Assembly (NCBI RefSeq): GCF_000716675.1
Contig: NZ_JNXT01000003.1
Span: 336,300-400,299, forward strand
From: Streptomyces alboflavus
Lineage (GTDB): Bacteria > Actinomycetota > Actinomycetes > Streptomycetales > Streptomycetaceae
Reading direction: 5' to 3'
DNA length: 64,000 bases
The position numbers and the translations under genes are program-made. This document shows positions 1 to 9,341 of this stretch, one piece after another (the stretch's first letter is position 1; every line of letters begins with the position of its first letter). Under the pieces are notes generated by a model. It was not told where the DNA came from. It made no database searches and saw only the letters and a list, made by a program, of their open reading frames with translations.

Positions 1-284
1 GTGGCGGTGACGCCGGTGGCCTCGTCGCTGAGGGCGGCCCGGAGATCGGTGGCGAGCCGTTCCTCCGCCGCCTCCGAGAAGAACTCGGGGTCGACGCCGA
101 GGACCTCGGCGATGCGCAGCAGGACCGGCGCGGTCAGCGGGCGCTGGCTGTGCTCGATCTGGTTGAGGTAGCTCGTGGAGATGCCGAGCGAGCGGGCCAG
201 TTCGACCTGGTTCATGCCGCGCTCGGCGCGCAGCCTCCGCAGCTTGGCGTGCGCGTAGATCTTCCGTGCGGGAGGCCGTGCCAT
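1..284 (-). CDS. XRE-family short-chain fatty acyl regulator (ScfR/RamB-like), N-terminal part only
   Basis: The gene reads leftward from an ATG at 284 and runs off the left edge after about 94 codons. Residues 10-65 form an XRE helix-turn-helix: a basic N-terminus, then an [16 protein letters not shown] recognition region and an [14 protein letters not shown] segment. This wording is typical of the ScfR/RamB/PrpR group, whose missing C-terminal part normally holds an IrrE-like domain and a ligand-binding domain for acyl-CoA or related signals. It is divergent from prpDBC across 223 bases that carry repeated TTTCGCAG boxes, so it is probably the local regulator of propionate (methylcitrate) metabolism. 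The family call is fairly firm; the ligand is inference. Confidence 0.8.
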   Translation of the reverse strand, partial: MARPPARKIYAHAKLRRLRAERGMNQVELARSLGISTSYLNQIEHSQRPLTAPVLLRIAEVLGVDPEFFSEAAEERLATDLRAALSDEATGVTA

Positions 285-330
285 GCGTGCCGTGCTCCTT
301 TCCCCGCGGGCGTTGCCCGAGCGGTCCGCT

Positions 331-402
331 GTTGCGAAGTTATCATCCGCACCTTTCGCAGAATTCGCAGTTTCGCAGCGCCCGGCGGTACGGATTTCGC
401 AG
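331..402. promoter_or_regulatory. TTTCGCAG repeat cluster, probable ScfR operator of prpDBC
   Basis: Four copies of (T/A)TTCGCAG lie in the same orientation at 354-361, 363-370, 371-378 and 395-402. A related inverted element (TTGCGAAG) lies at 332-339. They sit between the divergent regulator and prpD, in the least GC-rich part of the intergenic region. RamB-type regulators are known to bind short boxes of this kind upstream of acyl-CoA metabolism genes, so these are the likely binding sites. The assignment to this regulator is inferred from position. Confidence 0.6.
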
Positions 403-507
403 ATTGGAGCCGTCGCCCGCGCGCCCCGCGACGGGAATGATCGATGCGGAAGGCACGAACCGCCGGACCCGGGCGGTTCCGCTCAGCCGCACACCGCGAG
501 GAGTCCC

Positions 508-2025
508 GTGATCGACCATCAGGTACGCGTCCACCCCAGCGCCGACCGGCTGCCCCGCGAGGACCAGCTGGCCTGGAAACTCGCCGCCGTCGCCACCGGC
601 ACCCAGGAGGCCGCCGACCTGGACCCGGCGGCCGCCGCCATGGCCGTCAACCGGGTGATCGACAACGCCTCTGTCGCCCTGGCCTCACTACTGCGCCGAC
701 CGGTCGCCGTCGCCCGCGCCCAGGCCACCGCCCACCCGGCGACCGCCCCCGGCAGCACGGTCTTCGGCAGCCCCGTCCGGGTCCCGCCCGCGTGGGCGGC
801 CTGGGCCAACGGCACGGCCGTGCGCGAACTCGACTTCCACGACACGTACTTGGCGGCCGACTACTCCCACCCCGGCGACAACATCCCGCCGCTGCTCGCC
901 GTCGCCCAGCACACCGGTCGCTCCGGCGCCGACCTGCTGCGGGGCATCGTGGCCGCGTACGAGATCCATGTCGCGCTCGTCAAGGGCATCTGCCTGCACG
1001 CGCACCGCATCGACCACGTGGCGCACCTCAGCGCGGCCACGGTCTGCGGGCTCGGCGCGATGCTGCGGCTGCCGACGCCGACCGTGTACCAGGCCGTCGG
1101 GCAGGCGGTGCACACCACGACCGCGACCAGGCAGTCCCGCAAGGGCGAGATCTCCAGCTGGAAGGCGTTCGCCCCCGCCTTCGCCGGGAAGGCGGCGATC
1201 GAGGCCGTGGACCGGGCGATGCGCGGAGAGGGCGCCCCCGCACCGATCTACGAGGGCGAGGACGGCTTCCTCGCCTGGATGCTCGGCGGCCCCGAGGCGG
1301 CGTACACCGTCTCGCTGCCCGAGCCGGGCGAGGCGCGCCGCGCGATCCTCGACACCTACACCAAGGAGCACTCGGCCGAGTACCAGGCGCAGGCCATCAT
1401 CGACCTCGCGCGGCGCATGCGCGAGAAGACCGGCCCGCTCGACCGGGTGCGTTCCCTCGTGCTGCACACCAGCCACCACACCCACCACGTCATCGGCTCC
1501 GGCGCGAACGACCCGCAGAAGTACGACCCGACGGCCAGCCGAGAGACCCTCGACCACTCGGTGCCGTACATCTTCGCCGTCGCCCTCCAGGACGGCAGCT
1601 GGCACCACGAGCGCTCCTACGCCCCCGACCGGGCCCGCCGCCCGGACACCGTGGAGCTGTGGCGGAAGATCTCCACCGTGGAGGAGCCGGAGTGGACCCG
1701 CCGCTACCACGACCCCGACCCCGGGCGCCGCGCCTTCGGCGGCCGCGCGGTCATCACCCTCGACGACGGCACCGTCGTCGAGGACGAACTCGCCGTCGCC
1801 GACGCCCATCCGGCCGGAGCCCGCCCGTTCGACCGCGACGGCTACACCGCCAAGTTCCGCACCCTCACCGAAGGCGTCGTCACGCCGGATGCGCGGGACG
1901 CCTTCCTGGACACGGCCGGCCGACTGGCCGAGCTGGACACGGCCGGACTCGCGGACCTCTTCCCGGCCGTCGACACCGCCGCCGTCGCCGCGTACGACAG
2001 CGCGCTCCCGAAGGGCCTGTTCTGA
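508..2025 (+). CDS. prpD: 2-methylcitrate dehydratase PrpD (MmgE/PrpD family)
   Basis: A 505-residue protein of the MmgE/PrpD family, which dehydrates 2-methylcitrate to 2-methyl-cis-aconitate in the methylcitrate cycle. The N-terminal helical domain has the family pattern around [13 protein letters not shown], then [19 protein letters not shown] with the conserved His-Asp pair, then a [20 protein letters not shown] segment and a C-terminal [15 protein letters not shown] block. I chose the GTG at 508 because GAGGAG lies just upstream and the family homology begins at residue 5; the frame is open further upstream but that part does not resemble the family. It is first of three same-strand genes, and its stop overlaps the prpB start (TGATG). 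Confidence 0.93.
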   Translation: MIDHQVRVHPSADRLPREDQLAWKLAAVATGTQEAADLDPAAAAMAVNRVIDNASVALASLLRRPVAVARAQATAHPATAPGSTVFGSPVRVPPAWAAWANGTAVRELDFHDTYLAADYSHPGDNIPPLLAVAQHTGRSGADLLRGIVAAYEIHVALVKGICLHAHRIDHVAHLSAATVCGLGAMLRLPTPTVYQAVGQAVHTTTATRQSRKGEISSWKAFAPAFAGKAAIEAVDRAMRGEGAPAPIYEGEDGFLAWMLGGPEAAYTVSLPEPGEARRAILDTYTKEHSAEYQAQAIIDLARRMREKTGPLDRVRSLVLHTSHHTHHVIGSGANDPQKYDPTASRETLDHSVPYIFAVALQDGSWHHERSYAPDRARRPDTVELWRKISTVEEPEWTRRYHDPDPGRRAFGGRAVITLDDGTVVEDELAVADAHPAGARPFDRDGYTAKFRTLTEGVVTPDARDAFLDTAGRLAELDTAGLADLFPAVDTAAVAAYDSALPKGLF

Positions 2026-2930
2026 TGCTGCACACCCGCACCACCCCCGCCGAACGCCGCAAGGACCTGCGCGCACGGCTCGCCTCCGGACGGCTCGTAC
2101 GGATGCCGGGAGCCGTCAACCCGTACGCGGCCAAGCTCATCCAGGAGCACGGCTTCGAGGCCGCCTACCTCTCCGGCGGCGTCCTCGCCGCCGAACTGTG
2201 CCTGCCCGACATCGGCCTCACCACCGCCACCGAGATCGCCGCCCGCGCCCAGCAGGTCACCCGCGTCACCGACCTGCCCGTCCTCATCGATGCCGACACC
2301 GGCTTCGGGGCGCCCCTCAACGCCGCCAGGAGCACGCAGCTGTTCGAGGACGCGGGGCTCGCCGGGATGCATCTGGAGGACCAGATCGCCGTCAAGCGCT
2401 GCGGACACCTCGACGGCAAGACGCTCGTGCCGACCGCCGACATGGTGCGGCGGGTCCGCGCGGCGGCCGACGCCCGCCGCGACCCCGGCTTCCTGCTCAT
2501 GGCCCGCACCGACGCGCGCGGCGTGGAGGGCCTGGCCGCCGCGATCGACCGGGCGAAGGCGTACGTCGACGCGGGCGCGGACGCCGTCTTCCCCGAAGCC
2601 CTTCTGGACGAGGCCGAGTTCGAGGCGTTCCGCAGGGCCGTCGACGTACCGCTGCTCGCCAACATGACGGAGTTCGGCAAGGGCCCGCTCCTGGCCACGG
2701 CCGCCCTGGAGAACCTCGGCTACAACATCGCCCTCTACCCGGTCACCTTCTTCCGGCTCGCGATGGGCGCCGTCGAGGAGGGCCTCGCCACCCTCGCCGC
2801 CGAGGGCACCCAGGAGTCGCTCGTCCCGCGCATGCAGACCCGATCGCGGCTCTACGAAGTGCTCGGCTACGAGGAGTACGCGGCCTTCGACTCGGCCGTC
2901 TTCGACTTCCGCCTCCCGCCGGGCGTCTGA
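2025..2930 (+). CDS. prpB: Methylisocitrate lyase PrpB
   Basis: A 301-residue TIM-barrel protein of the isocitrate lyase/PEP mutase superfamily. It cleaves 2-methylisocitrate to pyruvate and succinate. Visible family landmarks are IDADTGFG (metal-binding Asp residues), HLEDQ and the catalytic loop KRCGH with Cys126. The protein lacks the extra segments of the larger isocitrate lyases, which fits methylisocitrate lyase. The ATG overlaps the last base of the prpD stop, so the two are translationally coupled. The cycle's hydratase step (aconitase) is not encoded in this window. Confidence 0.94.
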   Translation: MLHTRTTPAERRKDLRARLASGRLVRMPGAVNPYAAKLIQEHGFEAAYLSGGVLAAELCLPDIGLTTATEIAARAQQVTRVTDLPVLIDADTGFGAPLNAARSTQLFEDAGLAGMHLEDQIAVKRCGHLDGKTLVPTADMVRRVRAAADARRDPGFLLMARTDARGVEGLAAAIDRAKAYVDAGADAVFPEALLDEAEFEAFRRAVDVPLLANMTEFGKGPLLATAALENLGYNIALYPVTFFRLAMGAVEEGLATLAAEGTQESLVPRMQTRSRLYEVLGYEEYAAFDSAVFDFRLPPGV

Positions 2931-3020
2931 CGTCCGCCCGCCCGCGCCCGCCGCCTTCCCTCGCCGGGCGACCGCCCCCCGTTCCCGCCCGGCCCGCAGC
3001 CTCTGCCCGAGGAGCCCCGC

Positions 3021-4166
3021 ATGACCACAGCCACGCCCGCCCAGACGGACATCCGCCGCGGCCTCGCCGGTGTCGTCGCCGACACCACCGAGATCTCGAC
3101 CGTCATCCAGGAGACCAACTCCCTCACCTACCGCGGCTACCCGGTCCAGGACCTGGCCGCCCGCTGCTCCTTCGAGGAGGTCGCCCATCTGCTCTGGCAC
3201 GGTGAGCTGCCCGACTCCGACCAGCTGGGCGCGTTCCGGGCCCGCGAGCGCGCCCTGCGTCCCCTGGACCGCACCACCGCGGAGCTCCTGGCCCGCCTGC
3301 CCGAGACCTGCCACCCCATGGACGTCCTGCGCACGGCCGTCAGCTTCTTCGGCGCCGAGGACCCCGCCGAGGACGACGGCACCCCGGCGGCGAACCTCCG
3401 CAAGTCCCTCGGTCTGCTCGCGAAGCTGCCGACCGTGGTCGCCGCCGACCACCGCAGGCGCAGGGGCCTCACCCCGATCCAGCCCGACGCCTCCCTCGGG
3501 TACGCCGAGAACTTCTTCCACATGTGCTTCGGTCGCGTCCCCGAGCCGGAGGTGGTCCGCTGCTTCGAGATCTCCCTCGTCCTGTACGCCGAACACAGCT
3601 TCAACGCCTCGACGTTCACCGCACGCGTCGTCACCTCCACCCTCTCCGACCTCTACAGTGCCGTCACCGCCGCCATCGGCGCCCTCAAGGGCCCCCTGCA
3701 CGGCGGCGCCAACGAAGCCGTGATGCACATGCTGGGCGAGATCGGCACACCCGAACGGGCCGAGGCGTGGCTCGACGAGGCACTCGCCGCGCAGCGCAAG
3801 ATCATGGGGTTCGGCCACCGTGTCTACAAGGACGGCGACTCCCGCGTACCGATCATGCAGGAGGCCACCGACCGGCTCGTCGCCCACGCGGGTGCCCCGG
3901 AAGCCGCCCGCCTCGCCGCCCTGCACACGGCCCTGCGGGACGCCATGGCCGCCCGCAAGGGCATCCACCCCAACCTCGACTACCCCGCCGGCCTCGCCTA
4001 CCACCTGATGGGCTTCGACATCCCCACCTTCACGCCGCTGTTCGTGATGAGCCGTATCACCGGCTGGACCGCCCACATCACCGAACAGCTCGCCCACAAC
4101 GCTCTGATCCGCCCCCTCGGCGCCTACACAGGGCCCGGCCAGCGGACCGTGCCCACCCGCCCCTGA
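3021..4166 (+). CDS. prpC: 2-methylcitrate synthase (citrate synthase family)
   Basis: A 381-residue citrate-synthase-fold enzyme, predicted to condense propionyl-CoA with oxaloacetate. The three catalytic residues of the family are visible: His227 in LHGGANE, His266 in GFGHRVYK and Asp320 in HPNLDYPAG. The length and the PVQDLA/FEEVAHLLWHGELP N-terminus match the 2-methylcitrate synthase/PrpC group rather than the longer hexameric citrate synthases. The ATG follows GAGGAG. A 90-base gap separates it from prpB, but the genes are colinear and functionally linked. Residual citrate synthase activity, common in this family, cannot be excluded. Confidence 0.93.
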   Translation: MTTATPAQTDIRRGLAGVVADTTEISTVIQETNSLTYRGYPVQDLAARCSFEEVAHLLWHGELPDSDQLGAFRARERALRPLDRTTAELLARLPETCHPMDVLRTAVSFFGAEDPAEDDGTPAANLRKSLGLLAKLPTVVAADHRRRRGLTPIQPDASLGYAENFFHMCFGRVPEPEVVRCFEISLVLYAEHSFNASTFTARVVTSTLSDLYSAVTAAIGALKGPLHGGANEAVMHMLGEIGTPERAEAWLDEALAAQRKIMGFGHRVYKDGDSRVPIMQEATDRLVAHAGAPEAARLAALHTALRDAMAARKGIHPNLDYPAGLAYHLMGFDIPTFTPLFVMSRITGWTAHITEQLAHNALIRPLGAYTGPGQRTVPTRP

Positions 4167-4232
4167 ACCCTGTCCTCAACCCCCTCGCGGGAGCCGCCCC
4201 CACCGCCGCGCCCGGGCCGCCGCCCCCTTGGC

Positions 4233-4245
4233 TAATCTGCACGGA
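4233..4245 (+). promoter_or_regulatory. Probable -10 box for a leaderless transcript
   Basis: TAATCT at 4233-4238 matches the TANNNT -10 consensus and ends 6 bases before the ATG at 4245. There is no Shine-Dalgarno sequence in front of that ATG. Transcription starting at or next to the A of the start codon would give a leaderless mRNA, which is common in Streptomyces. No convincing -35 hexamer is seen. Confidence 0.45.
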
Positions 4246-7200
4246 TGAGCACCGACCTGACCCTGCTGCCGCGGGTCGCCCATCGCGGGCAGGAGGTCAC
4301 CGCGCCCCGCATCCGCGGCCTCCTCGCGCTGCTCGCGGGCGACCTGCGCTCCGGCCGCAGCACCGAGCGGCTCGTGGCGGGGCTGTGGCCGGACGAGCAG
4401 CCGGAGCGGCCGGGCAAGGCGGTGCAGGTGCTCGTGTCCAGGGCGCGGGCCCAGCTCGGCGCCGACGCCATCGCGAGCACCCCGACCGGCTACCGGCTCA
4501 CCCTCACCGAGGACCAGGTCGACAGCTCCGCCCTGCCGCTGCACGCCACCGCGAGCGCGGACCGCGCGAGGGCCGGGGACCACGCCGGATCGCTGGCCGC
4601 CGCCGACGCCGGGCTCGCGCTCTGGCCCGGTACCCCGGACCCCGGGGGCGCCACCGACGACCCCGTGGCCGCGCTGCGCGCCGAGCGCGCCCCCGTCCGC
4701 GACGCGCTCGTCCGCGCCCGGGCCCTCGCGCTCGCCCGCCTCGGGCGGCACACGGAGGCGGCCGGACCGCTGGCCGCGGCCGCCTCCGTCCAGCCGCGCG
4801 ACGAGGAGGTGCTCGCCGAGCTGCTGCGCGGCACGGCGGCGACGGCGGGCCCGGCCGCCGCACTCACACGCTACGAGACGTACCGCCGTGAACTGCGCGA
4901 CGGCCTCGGCACGGAGCCCGGCGCCGGACTCAAGGCCGTGCACCAGGAGCTGCTGCGCGGCGAGGCACCGGTCGTCAGGCACGGCGTGCCGCACGAGCCG
5001 AACCAACTCCTCGGCAGGGACGAGGACATCGCGGAGGCCGAACGGCTCCTGCGCGCCTCCCGCGCCGTCACCGTCGTCGGCCCCGGCGGCCTCGGCAAGA
5101 CCCGCCTCGCGTACGCCGTCAGCCGCCGGGCCGAGCAGCGCGTGGTGTACTTCGTGCCGCTCGCCGGCGTCACCGCGGACGACGACGTCGCCCCGGAGGT
5201 GGCCGCCGCGCTCGGCGCGGGCGACGGGCGGCACGGCGCCGTGCCCGGCCACCCCCCGGTCGACCCGGTGACCGGCATCCTCGGCGTGCTCGGCACCGGG
5301 CCCGCCCTGCTCGTCCTCGACAACTGCGAACACGTCATCCGCGGCGCCGCCGACCTCGTGCACGCCCTGGTCTCCGCGTCCCGTGCCGTCACCGTGCTCG
5401 CCACCAGCAGGGCCCCGCTGGATCTCACGTCAGAGGCGGTGTACGCCCTGCCGGAGCTCGGCCTCGACACCTCCGTCGAGCTGTTCACCCAACGCGCCCG
5501 GGCCGCCAGGCCCGGTGTGCTCCTCCCGCCCGACGCGGTGGCCGAGCTGTGCCGCCACCTCGACGGGCTGCCGCTCGCCGTGGAGCTTGCCGCGGCGCGG
5601 GTCCGGGTCCTGTCCGTGCTGGACATCGCCCGCCGCCTCGGCGACCGGTTCGCGCTGCTTCGCGGCGGGGCCCGGGACGCGCCGGAGCGCCACCGCACCC
5701 TGCACGCCGTCGTCGAGTGGAGCTGGAACCTGCTCACGCGGGACGCCAGGGCCGCCCTGCGCACGCTGTCCGTCTTCCCCGGCGGCTTCAGCGGTGAAGC
5801 GGCCGACCAGGTCCTCGGCGGGGACGCGCTGCCGCTCCTGGAGCAGTTGGCGGACCAGTCGCTGCTCACGGTCACGGACACGGCGGCCGGGGTGCGGTTC
5901 CGGATGCTGGAGACCGTACGGGAGTTCGGGGCGGCGCGGCTGGTGGAGGCGGGCGGGGAGTCGGCGCGCGCGGACGGTGGAATCGCGGTGGCGGGTGCCG
6001 AACGTCCGGCGACCGGCGGCGAACTCCCGGCGGCCGGTGACCAACTCCCGGCGACCGGAGGACATTCCGTGGCATCGGGCGGCGGGGACGAAGCCGTCGG
6101 CCGGTTCCTCGGCTGGGCGCGGGACTTCGGCGTCGCCCACCACGACGCGCTCCTCGGCGCCGAGCCCCTGCCCGCCTGGGAACGCGTCAAGGCCGAGCAG
6201 GACAACCTCGTGGCGGCACTGCGGCACGCCCTGGCCCGCGCCGACGGACCCACCACCGCGGCCGTCACCGCCGTCCTCGCGGCCCTGTGGTCCACCGACT
6301 CCAACTACCCCCGCCTCGCCGCGCTCGCCGCCGACACCGGCCCGGCCCTTTCGCACTACCACCCCGAACCCGCGTACGTCGAGGTCGCCCGCGCCGCCGC
6401 GGCGCTGTGCACGGGCAGCCTCTTCAACGGCTCGCACGTCGCACGCCAGCTCGTCACCCTGCGGCGGCTGCCCCCGGCCCCGCCGGACACCCTGCTGCGC
6501 GCCACCGCCGTGGTGCTGAGCGCGGTCCCCGAGATGGTCCCTCCCGACTACGCCGTGCTGCGCGGGCTCTGCGCCAGTGAGCGGCCGCTGGTCGCGGGCA
6601 TCGCCGAGGGCGTCGCCACCTACATCTGGGAGTACCAGCACGACATCGACCGGGCACTGGCCTCGGCGCGCCGGATGCTCGCGGTCCTCGCGCCGATCGA
6701 CAACCCGACGCTGCGGGTCGTCAGCCACTCCCGGATCAGCGAGCTGTGCCTGAAGACGGGGCAAGGGGAGGCCGCGTACGGCTATCTGAAGGCCGCCCTG
6801 GAGACGCTGCCGCGGCTCGGCGACGAGCACGACTACATCGGCATCCGCTCCGGCCTCGCCCTCGCCTGCCTGCAGCGCGGCGAGCTCGACGAGGCGGAGC
6901 ACTGGCTGCGGCAGGTGGCGGACGGCAACGCGCAGCAGGACGCCTTCTACAGCCCCGACATCGGCGTCCGCGCCGAGATCGCGCTCGGCCGAGGGCTGAC
7001 GGAGACCGGGCTCGAACTCTGGCGCGGCGCGATGGAGCGGCTGGCCCACGCCGGTTCCCTGTTCCAGGACGATCCCTGGATCGACCCGTGGGCGCTGCAG
7101 ATCCAGGCGGCCGCGGTGACGGCGCACGCGTACGCCGACCGGCTCGGACTTGTCGCGGAGCCCCTCGACCGGATGCGCGAGCGACTGCGGCGGCTGCTCG

Positions 7201-7622
7201 CCGGCCCGCCCCGCACGCCCATGGAGCTGCCGGTGTACGGGACGGTGCTGCACGCGCTGGGCGTGGCGGGGCTGAGGGCGGGCGGGGCCGGTCCTGAGGC
7301 CGATGCCGATGCCGACGTGGGTGCGGGTGCGGGCGCCCGTACCGTGGCCGTGCGGATGATCGCGCTCGCCGAACGCCTGCGGGTGCTGCGGGAGTTCCGG
7401 CCGACCATGTCCGCGGCCCGCGCCCGGCGGGCCGCCGAGGCCACCGAGGCCACCGAGGAAGCCGACAGGGCGGCGTACGCCGACGCGGTGTCGGAGTACG
7501 CCGCCCTGGGGCGGGACGAGTTGCGGGACACGGCCCGCGCGCTCATCGGGGATCGCGGTGGAACAGCGAGGTCGCCCAGAAGTAGCCCAGCGTCCCCAGG
7601 CCCAGACACCAGCAGATCGTGA
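4245..7622 (+). CDS. AfsR-type regulator: wHTH + BTAD + NB-ARC ATPase + helical repeats
   Basis: A 1125-residue signal-transduction regulator. Residues 1-85 form a short OmpR-like winged helix ending in GYRLTL. Residues about 90-240 are a bacterial transcriptional activation domain. An NB-ARC/STAND ATPase follows, with Walker A GPGGLGKTR at about 280-288 and Walker B-like ALLVLDNCEHV. The C-terminal half is TPR-like helical repeats. Between the ATPase and the repeats sits a low-complexity stretch built from a 21-base repeat at 6006-6067. No activation target is visible except the convergent exporter genes. The last 80 bases overlap the 3' end of the ABC permease on the other strand, so the C-terminal tail may be recent read-through. 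Start supported by a leaderless promoter. Confidence 0.85.
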   Translation: MSTDLTLLPRVAHRGQEVTAPRIRGLLALLAGDLRSGRSTERLVAGLWPDEQPERPGKAVQVLVSRARAQLGADAIASTPTGYRLTLTEDQVDSSALPLHATASADRARAGDHAGSLAAADAGLALWPGTPDPGGATDDPVAALRAERAPVRDALVRARALALARLGRHTEAAGPLAAAASVQPRDEEVLAELLRGTAATAGPAAALTRYETYRRELRDGLGTEPGAGLKAVHQELLRGEAPVVRHGVPHEPNQLLGRDEDIAEAERLLRASRAVTVVGPGGLGKTRLAYAVSRRAEQRVVYFVPLAGVTADDDVAPEVAAALGAGDGRHGAVPGHPPVDPVTGILGVLGTGPALLVLDNCEHVIRGAADLVHALVSASRAVTVLATSRAPLDLTSEAVYALPELGLDTSVELFTQRARAARPGVLLPPDAVAELCRHLDGLPLAVELAAARVRVLSVLDIARRLGDRFALLRGGARDAPERHRTLHAVVEWSWNLLTRDARAALRTLSVFPGGFSGEAADQVLGGDALPLLEQLADQSLLTVTDTAAGVRFRMLETVREFGAARLVEAGGESARADGGIAVAGAERPATGGELPAAGDQLPATGGHSVASGGGDEAVGRFLGWARDFGVAHHDALLGAEPLPAWERVKAEQDNLVAALRHALARADGPTTAAVTAVLAALWSTDSNYPRLAALAADTGPALSHYHPEPAYVEVARAAAALCTGSLFNGSHVARQLVTLRRLPPAPPDTLLRATAVVLSAVPEMVPPDYAVLRGLCASERPLVAGIAEGVATYIWEYQHDIDRALASARRMLAVLAPIDNPTLRVVSHSRISELCLKTGQGEAAYGYLKAALETLPRLGDEHDYIGIRSGLALACLQRGELDEAEHWLRQVADGNAQQDAFYSPDIGVRAEIALGRGLTETGLELWRGAMERLAHAGSLFQDDPWIDPWALQIQAAAVTAHAYADRLGLVAEPLDRMRERLRRLLAGPPRTPMELPVYGTVLHALGVAGLRAGGAGPEADADADVGAGAGARTVAVRMIALAERLRVLREFRPTMSAARARRAAEATEATEEADRAAYADAVSEYAALGRDELRDTARALIGDRGGTARSPRSSPASPGPDTSRS
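6006..6067 (+). repeat. 21-base tandem repeat, three units, in frame
   Basis: Three adjacent near-copies (6006-6026, 6027-6047, 6048-6067) begin CCGGCG(A/G)CCGG and encode PATGGEL, PAAGDQL and PATGGHS. The repeat stays in frame inside the BTAD/NB-ARC regulator, at a linker before the helical-repeat half. Confidence 0.8.
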
Positions 7623-8334
7623 TCCACCACTCGTTGCCGATGGCGCTGCCGAGCAGCAGTCCGCGCAGGGTCTCGATGGCGGGCGTGAACGGCTGGTACT
7701 CGGCGACCGGCTGGAACCAGCCCGGCATCGCGTCGACCGGGACGAAGGCGCTGGAGAGGAACGGCAGGATCATCAGCGGCAGAGCGTTGTTGCTGGCCGC
7801 CTCCACGTTCGGGCTCGCGAGCCCCGTCCCCACGGCGATCCAGGTGAACGCCGTGGCGACCAGCGCGAGCAGCCCGAGCGCCGCCAGCCACTCCAGGGCC
7901 GAGGCGTCCGTGGACCGGAAGCCGACGGCCACGGCGACCGCGCCCACGAGGACCACGCTGATGACCGCCCGCAGCACACTGCCGACCACGTGCCCGATGA
8001 GCAGGGAGCCGCGGTGGATCGCCATGGTCCGGAACCGGGCGATGATGCCCTCGGTCATATCCATGGCGACGGACACCGCCGTTCCGACCGGGGCGCCGCC
8101 GATGGTCATGAGCAGGATGCCCGGGACGAGATAGGCGATGTACTCGGCGCGGCCGGCGCCGCCGCCGTCGATGCCCGCGCTCATCACGTCGCCGAAGACG
8201 TAGACGAAGAGCAGCAGCAGGACGATCGGCATCAGGAGCACGTTCAGGGTGAGCGACGGATAGCGCCGCGCGTGCAGCAGGTTGCGGCGCAGCATGGTGT
8301 ACGAGTCGCGCACGGCGGGGGAGAGGGAACTCAT
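7543..8334 (-). CDS. ABC-2 type permease (DrrB-like exporter membrane subunit)
   Basis: A 263-residue integral membrane protein with the ABC-2 permease layout. A cytoplasmic N-terminus with MLRRNLLHARRYPS leads into about six hydrophobic helices, with the family-typical IIARFRTMAIHRGS coupling segment and a C-terminal ETLRGLLLG region. It is the partner of the ATPase encoded directly upstream, whose stop overlaps this ATG (ATGA, positions 8331-8334), so the two are translationally coupled. Such pairs export hydrophobic drugs or lipids; the substrate is unknown. The 3' end overlaps the convergent regulator gene by 80 bases. Confidence 0.9.
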   Translation of the reverse strand: MSSLSPAVRDSYTMLRRNLLHARRYPSLTLNVLLMPIVLLLLFVYVFGDVMSAGIDGGGAGRAEYIAYLVPGILLMTIGGAPVGTAVSVAMDMTEGIIARFRTMAIHRGSLLIGHVVGSVLRAVISVVLVGAVAVAVGFRSTDASALEWLAALGLLALVATAFTWIAVGTGLASPNVEAASNNALPLMILPFLSSAFVPVDAMPGWFQPVAEYQPFTPAIETLRGLLLGSAIGNEWWITICWCLGLGTLGYFWATSLFHRDPR

Positions 8335-9293
8335 CGGACCGCCTCCGCGGGCTTGTCGGCGCCGCCGGTGAGGGCGAAGAACACGTCGTCGAGGTCGGGG
8401 GTGTGCACGGTCAGCTGGTCCGCCTCGATGTCCGCGGAGTCCAGCCAGTCGAGGAGGGAGCGCAGCTCGCGCTGGCTGCCGTCGCTGGGGATCCGCAGCG
8501 TCAGCGCCTCGTCGTCCGCGGTGACCTCGCGCAGGGCGACGGCGGCGGACCGGTACGCAGACCGGTCGGCGAAGCGCAGCCGCACATGCCCGCCCGGGAC
8601 GATCCGCTTCAGCTCGTCGGCGTTGCCCTGGGCGGCGATCCTGCCGTCGTTCAACACCGCGATGCGGTCGGCGAGTTCGTCGGCCTCCTCCAGGTACTGG
8701 GTGGTGAGGAAGACGGTGACGCCGCCGGCGACCAGCTCGCGGATGATGCCCCACATGGTGTGGCGGCTGCGCGGGTCGAGACCGGTGGTCGGCTCGTCGA
8801 GGAAGATGATCCGCGGGTTCCCGACCAGCGTCATGGCGATGTCGAGGCGGCGCCGCATGCCGCCCGAGTAGGTGACGGCGGGTTTCTTCGCGGCCGCCAC
8901 CAGGCCGAAGCGTTCGAGGAGCGCGGCGGTGGTGCGGCGGCCCTCGCGGCGGGGGAGGTGGTGCAGGTCGGCGACGAGGAGCATGTTCTCCTCGCCGGTG
9001 ATCAGCCCGTCGACGGCGGAGAACTGCCCCGTGACGCCGATCGCGGCCCGCACCGCCTGCGGGTCGACGGCCAGGTCGTGACCGCCGACCCTGAGGTCAC
9101 CGGCGTCCGCGGTGACGAGGGTGGAGAGGATCTTGACGGCGGTGGTCTTGCCCGCGCCGTTCGGGCCGAGCAGGGAGAAGACGGTGCCGGTCGGCACCGC
9201 CAGGTCGATGCCGTCGAGGACCGTCTTGTCCCCGTACGCCTTGCGCAGCCCCTCGGCCGCGATGGCGAGGGGACGGGATGTCGTTGTCGTCAT
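8331..9293 (-). CDS. ABC exporter ATP-binding protein (DrrA-like)
   Basis: A 320-residue ABC ATPase. Walker A is GPNGAGKTT at residues 43-51, followed by a Q-loop region (GVTGQFSAVDGLITGEEN), a signature YSGGM, Walker B IIFLDEPTTGLD and the H-loop replaced by a TTQYLEEAD segment. The last feature is the known variation in DrrA-type drug exporters, where Gln stands in for His. A C-terminal extension of about 90 residues ends in LDDVFFALTG, also typical of the DAN/DrrA subfamily. With the permease it forms a two-gene operon. The adjacent TetR fragment suggests that a dedicated regulator was once present. Confidence 0.92.
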   Translation of the reverse strand: MTTTTSRPLAIAAEGLRKAYGDKTVLDGIDLAVPTGTVFSLLGPNGAGKTTAVKILSTLVTADAGDLRVGGHDLAVDPQAVRAAIGVTGQFSAVDGLITGEENMLLVADLHHLPRREGRRTTAALLERFGLVAAAKKPAVTYSGGMRRRLDIAMTLVGNPRIIFLDEPTTGLDPRSRHTMWGIIRELVAGGVTVFLTTQYLEEADELADRIAVLNDGRIAAQGNADELKRIVPGGHVRLRFADRSAYRSAAVALREVTADDEALTLRIPSDGSQRELRSLLDWLDSADIEADQLTVHTPDLDDVFFALTGGADKPAEAVR

Positions 9294-9341
9294 GCCGCAG
9301 AGGCTGCGACAGGCTGCATTCAGCGCGGTTTCAGAAGGGTT

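Noticed and set aside
444..2022. Plus-strand frame running through prpD in another phase before prpB
   Set aside because: Arg/Pro-rich shadow of prpD; only the part from 2025 on is a real gene (prpB).
4245..9293. Antibiotic biosynthetic cluster suggested by an AfsR-like regulator and a DrrAB-type exporter
   Set aside because: No PKS, NRPS, terpene, RiPP or tailoring genes are within reach; only regulators and transport are present.
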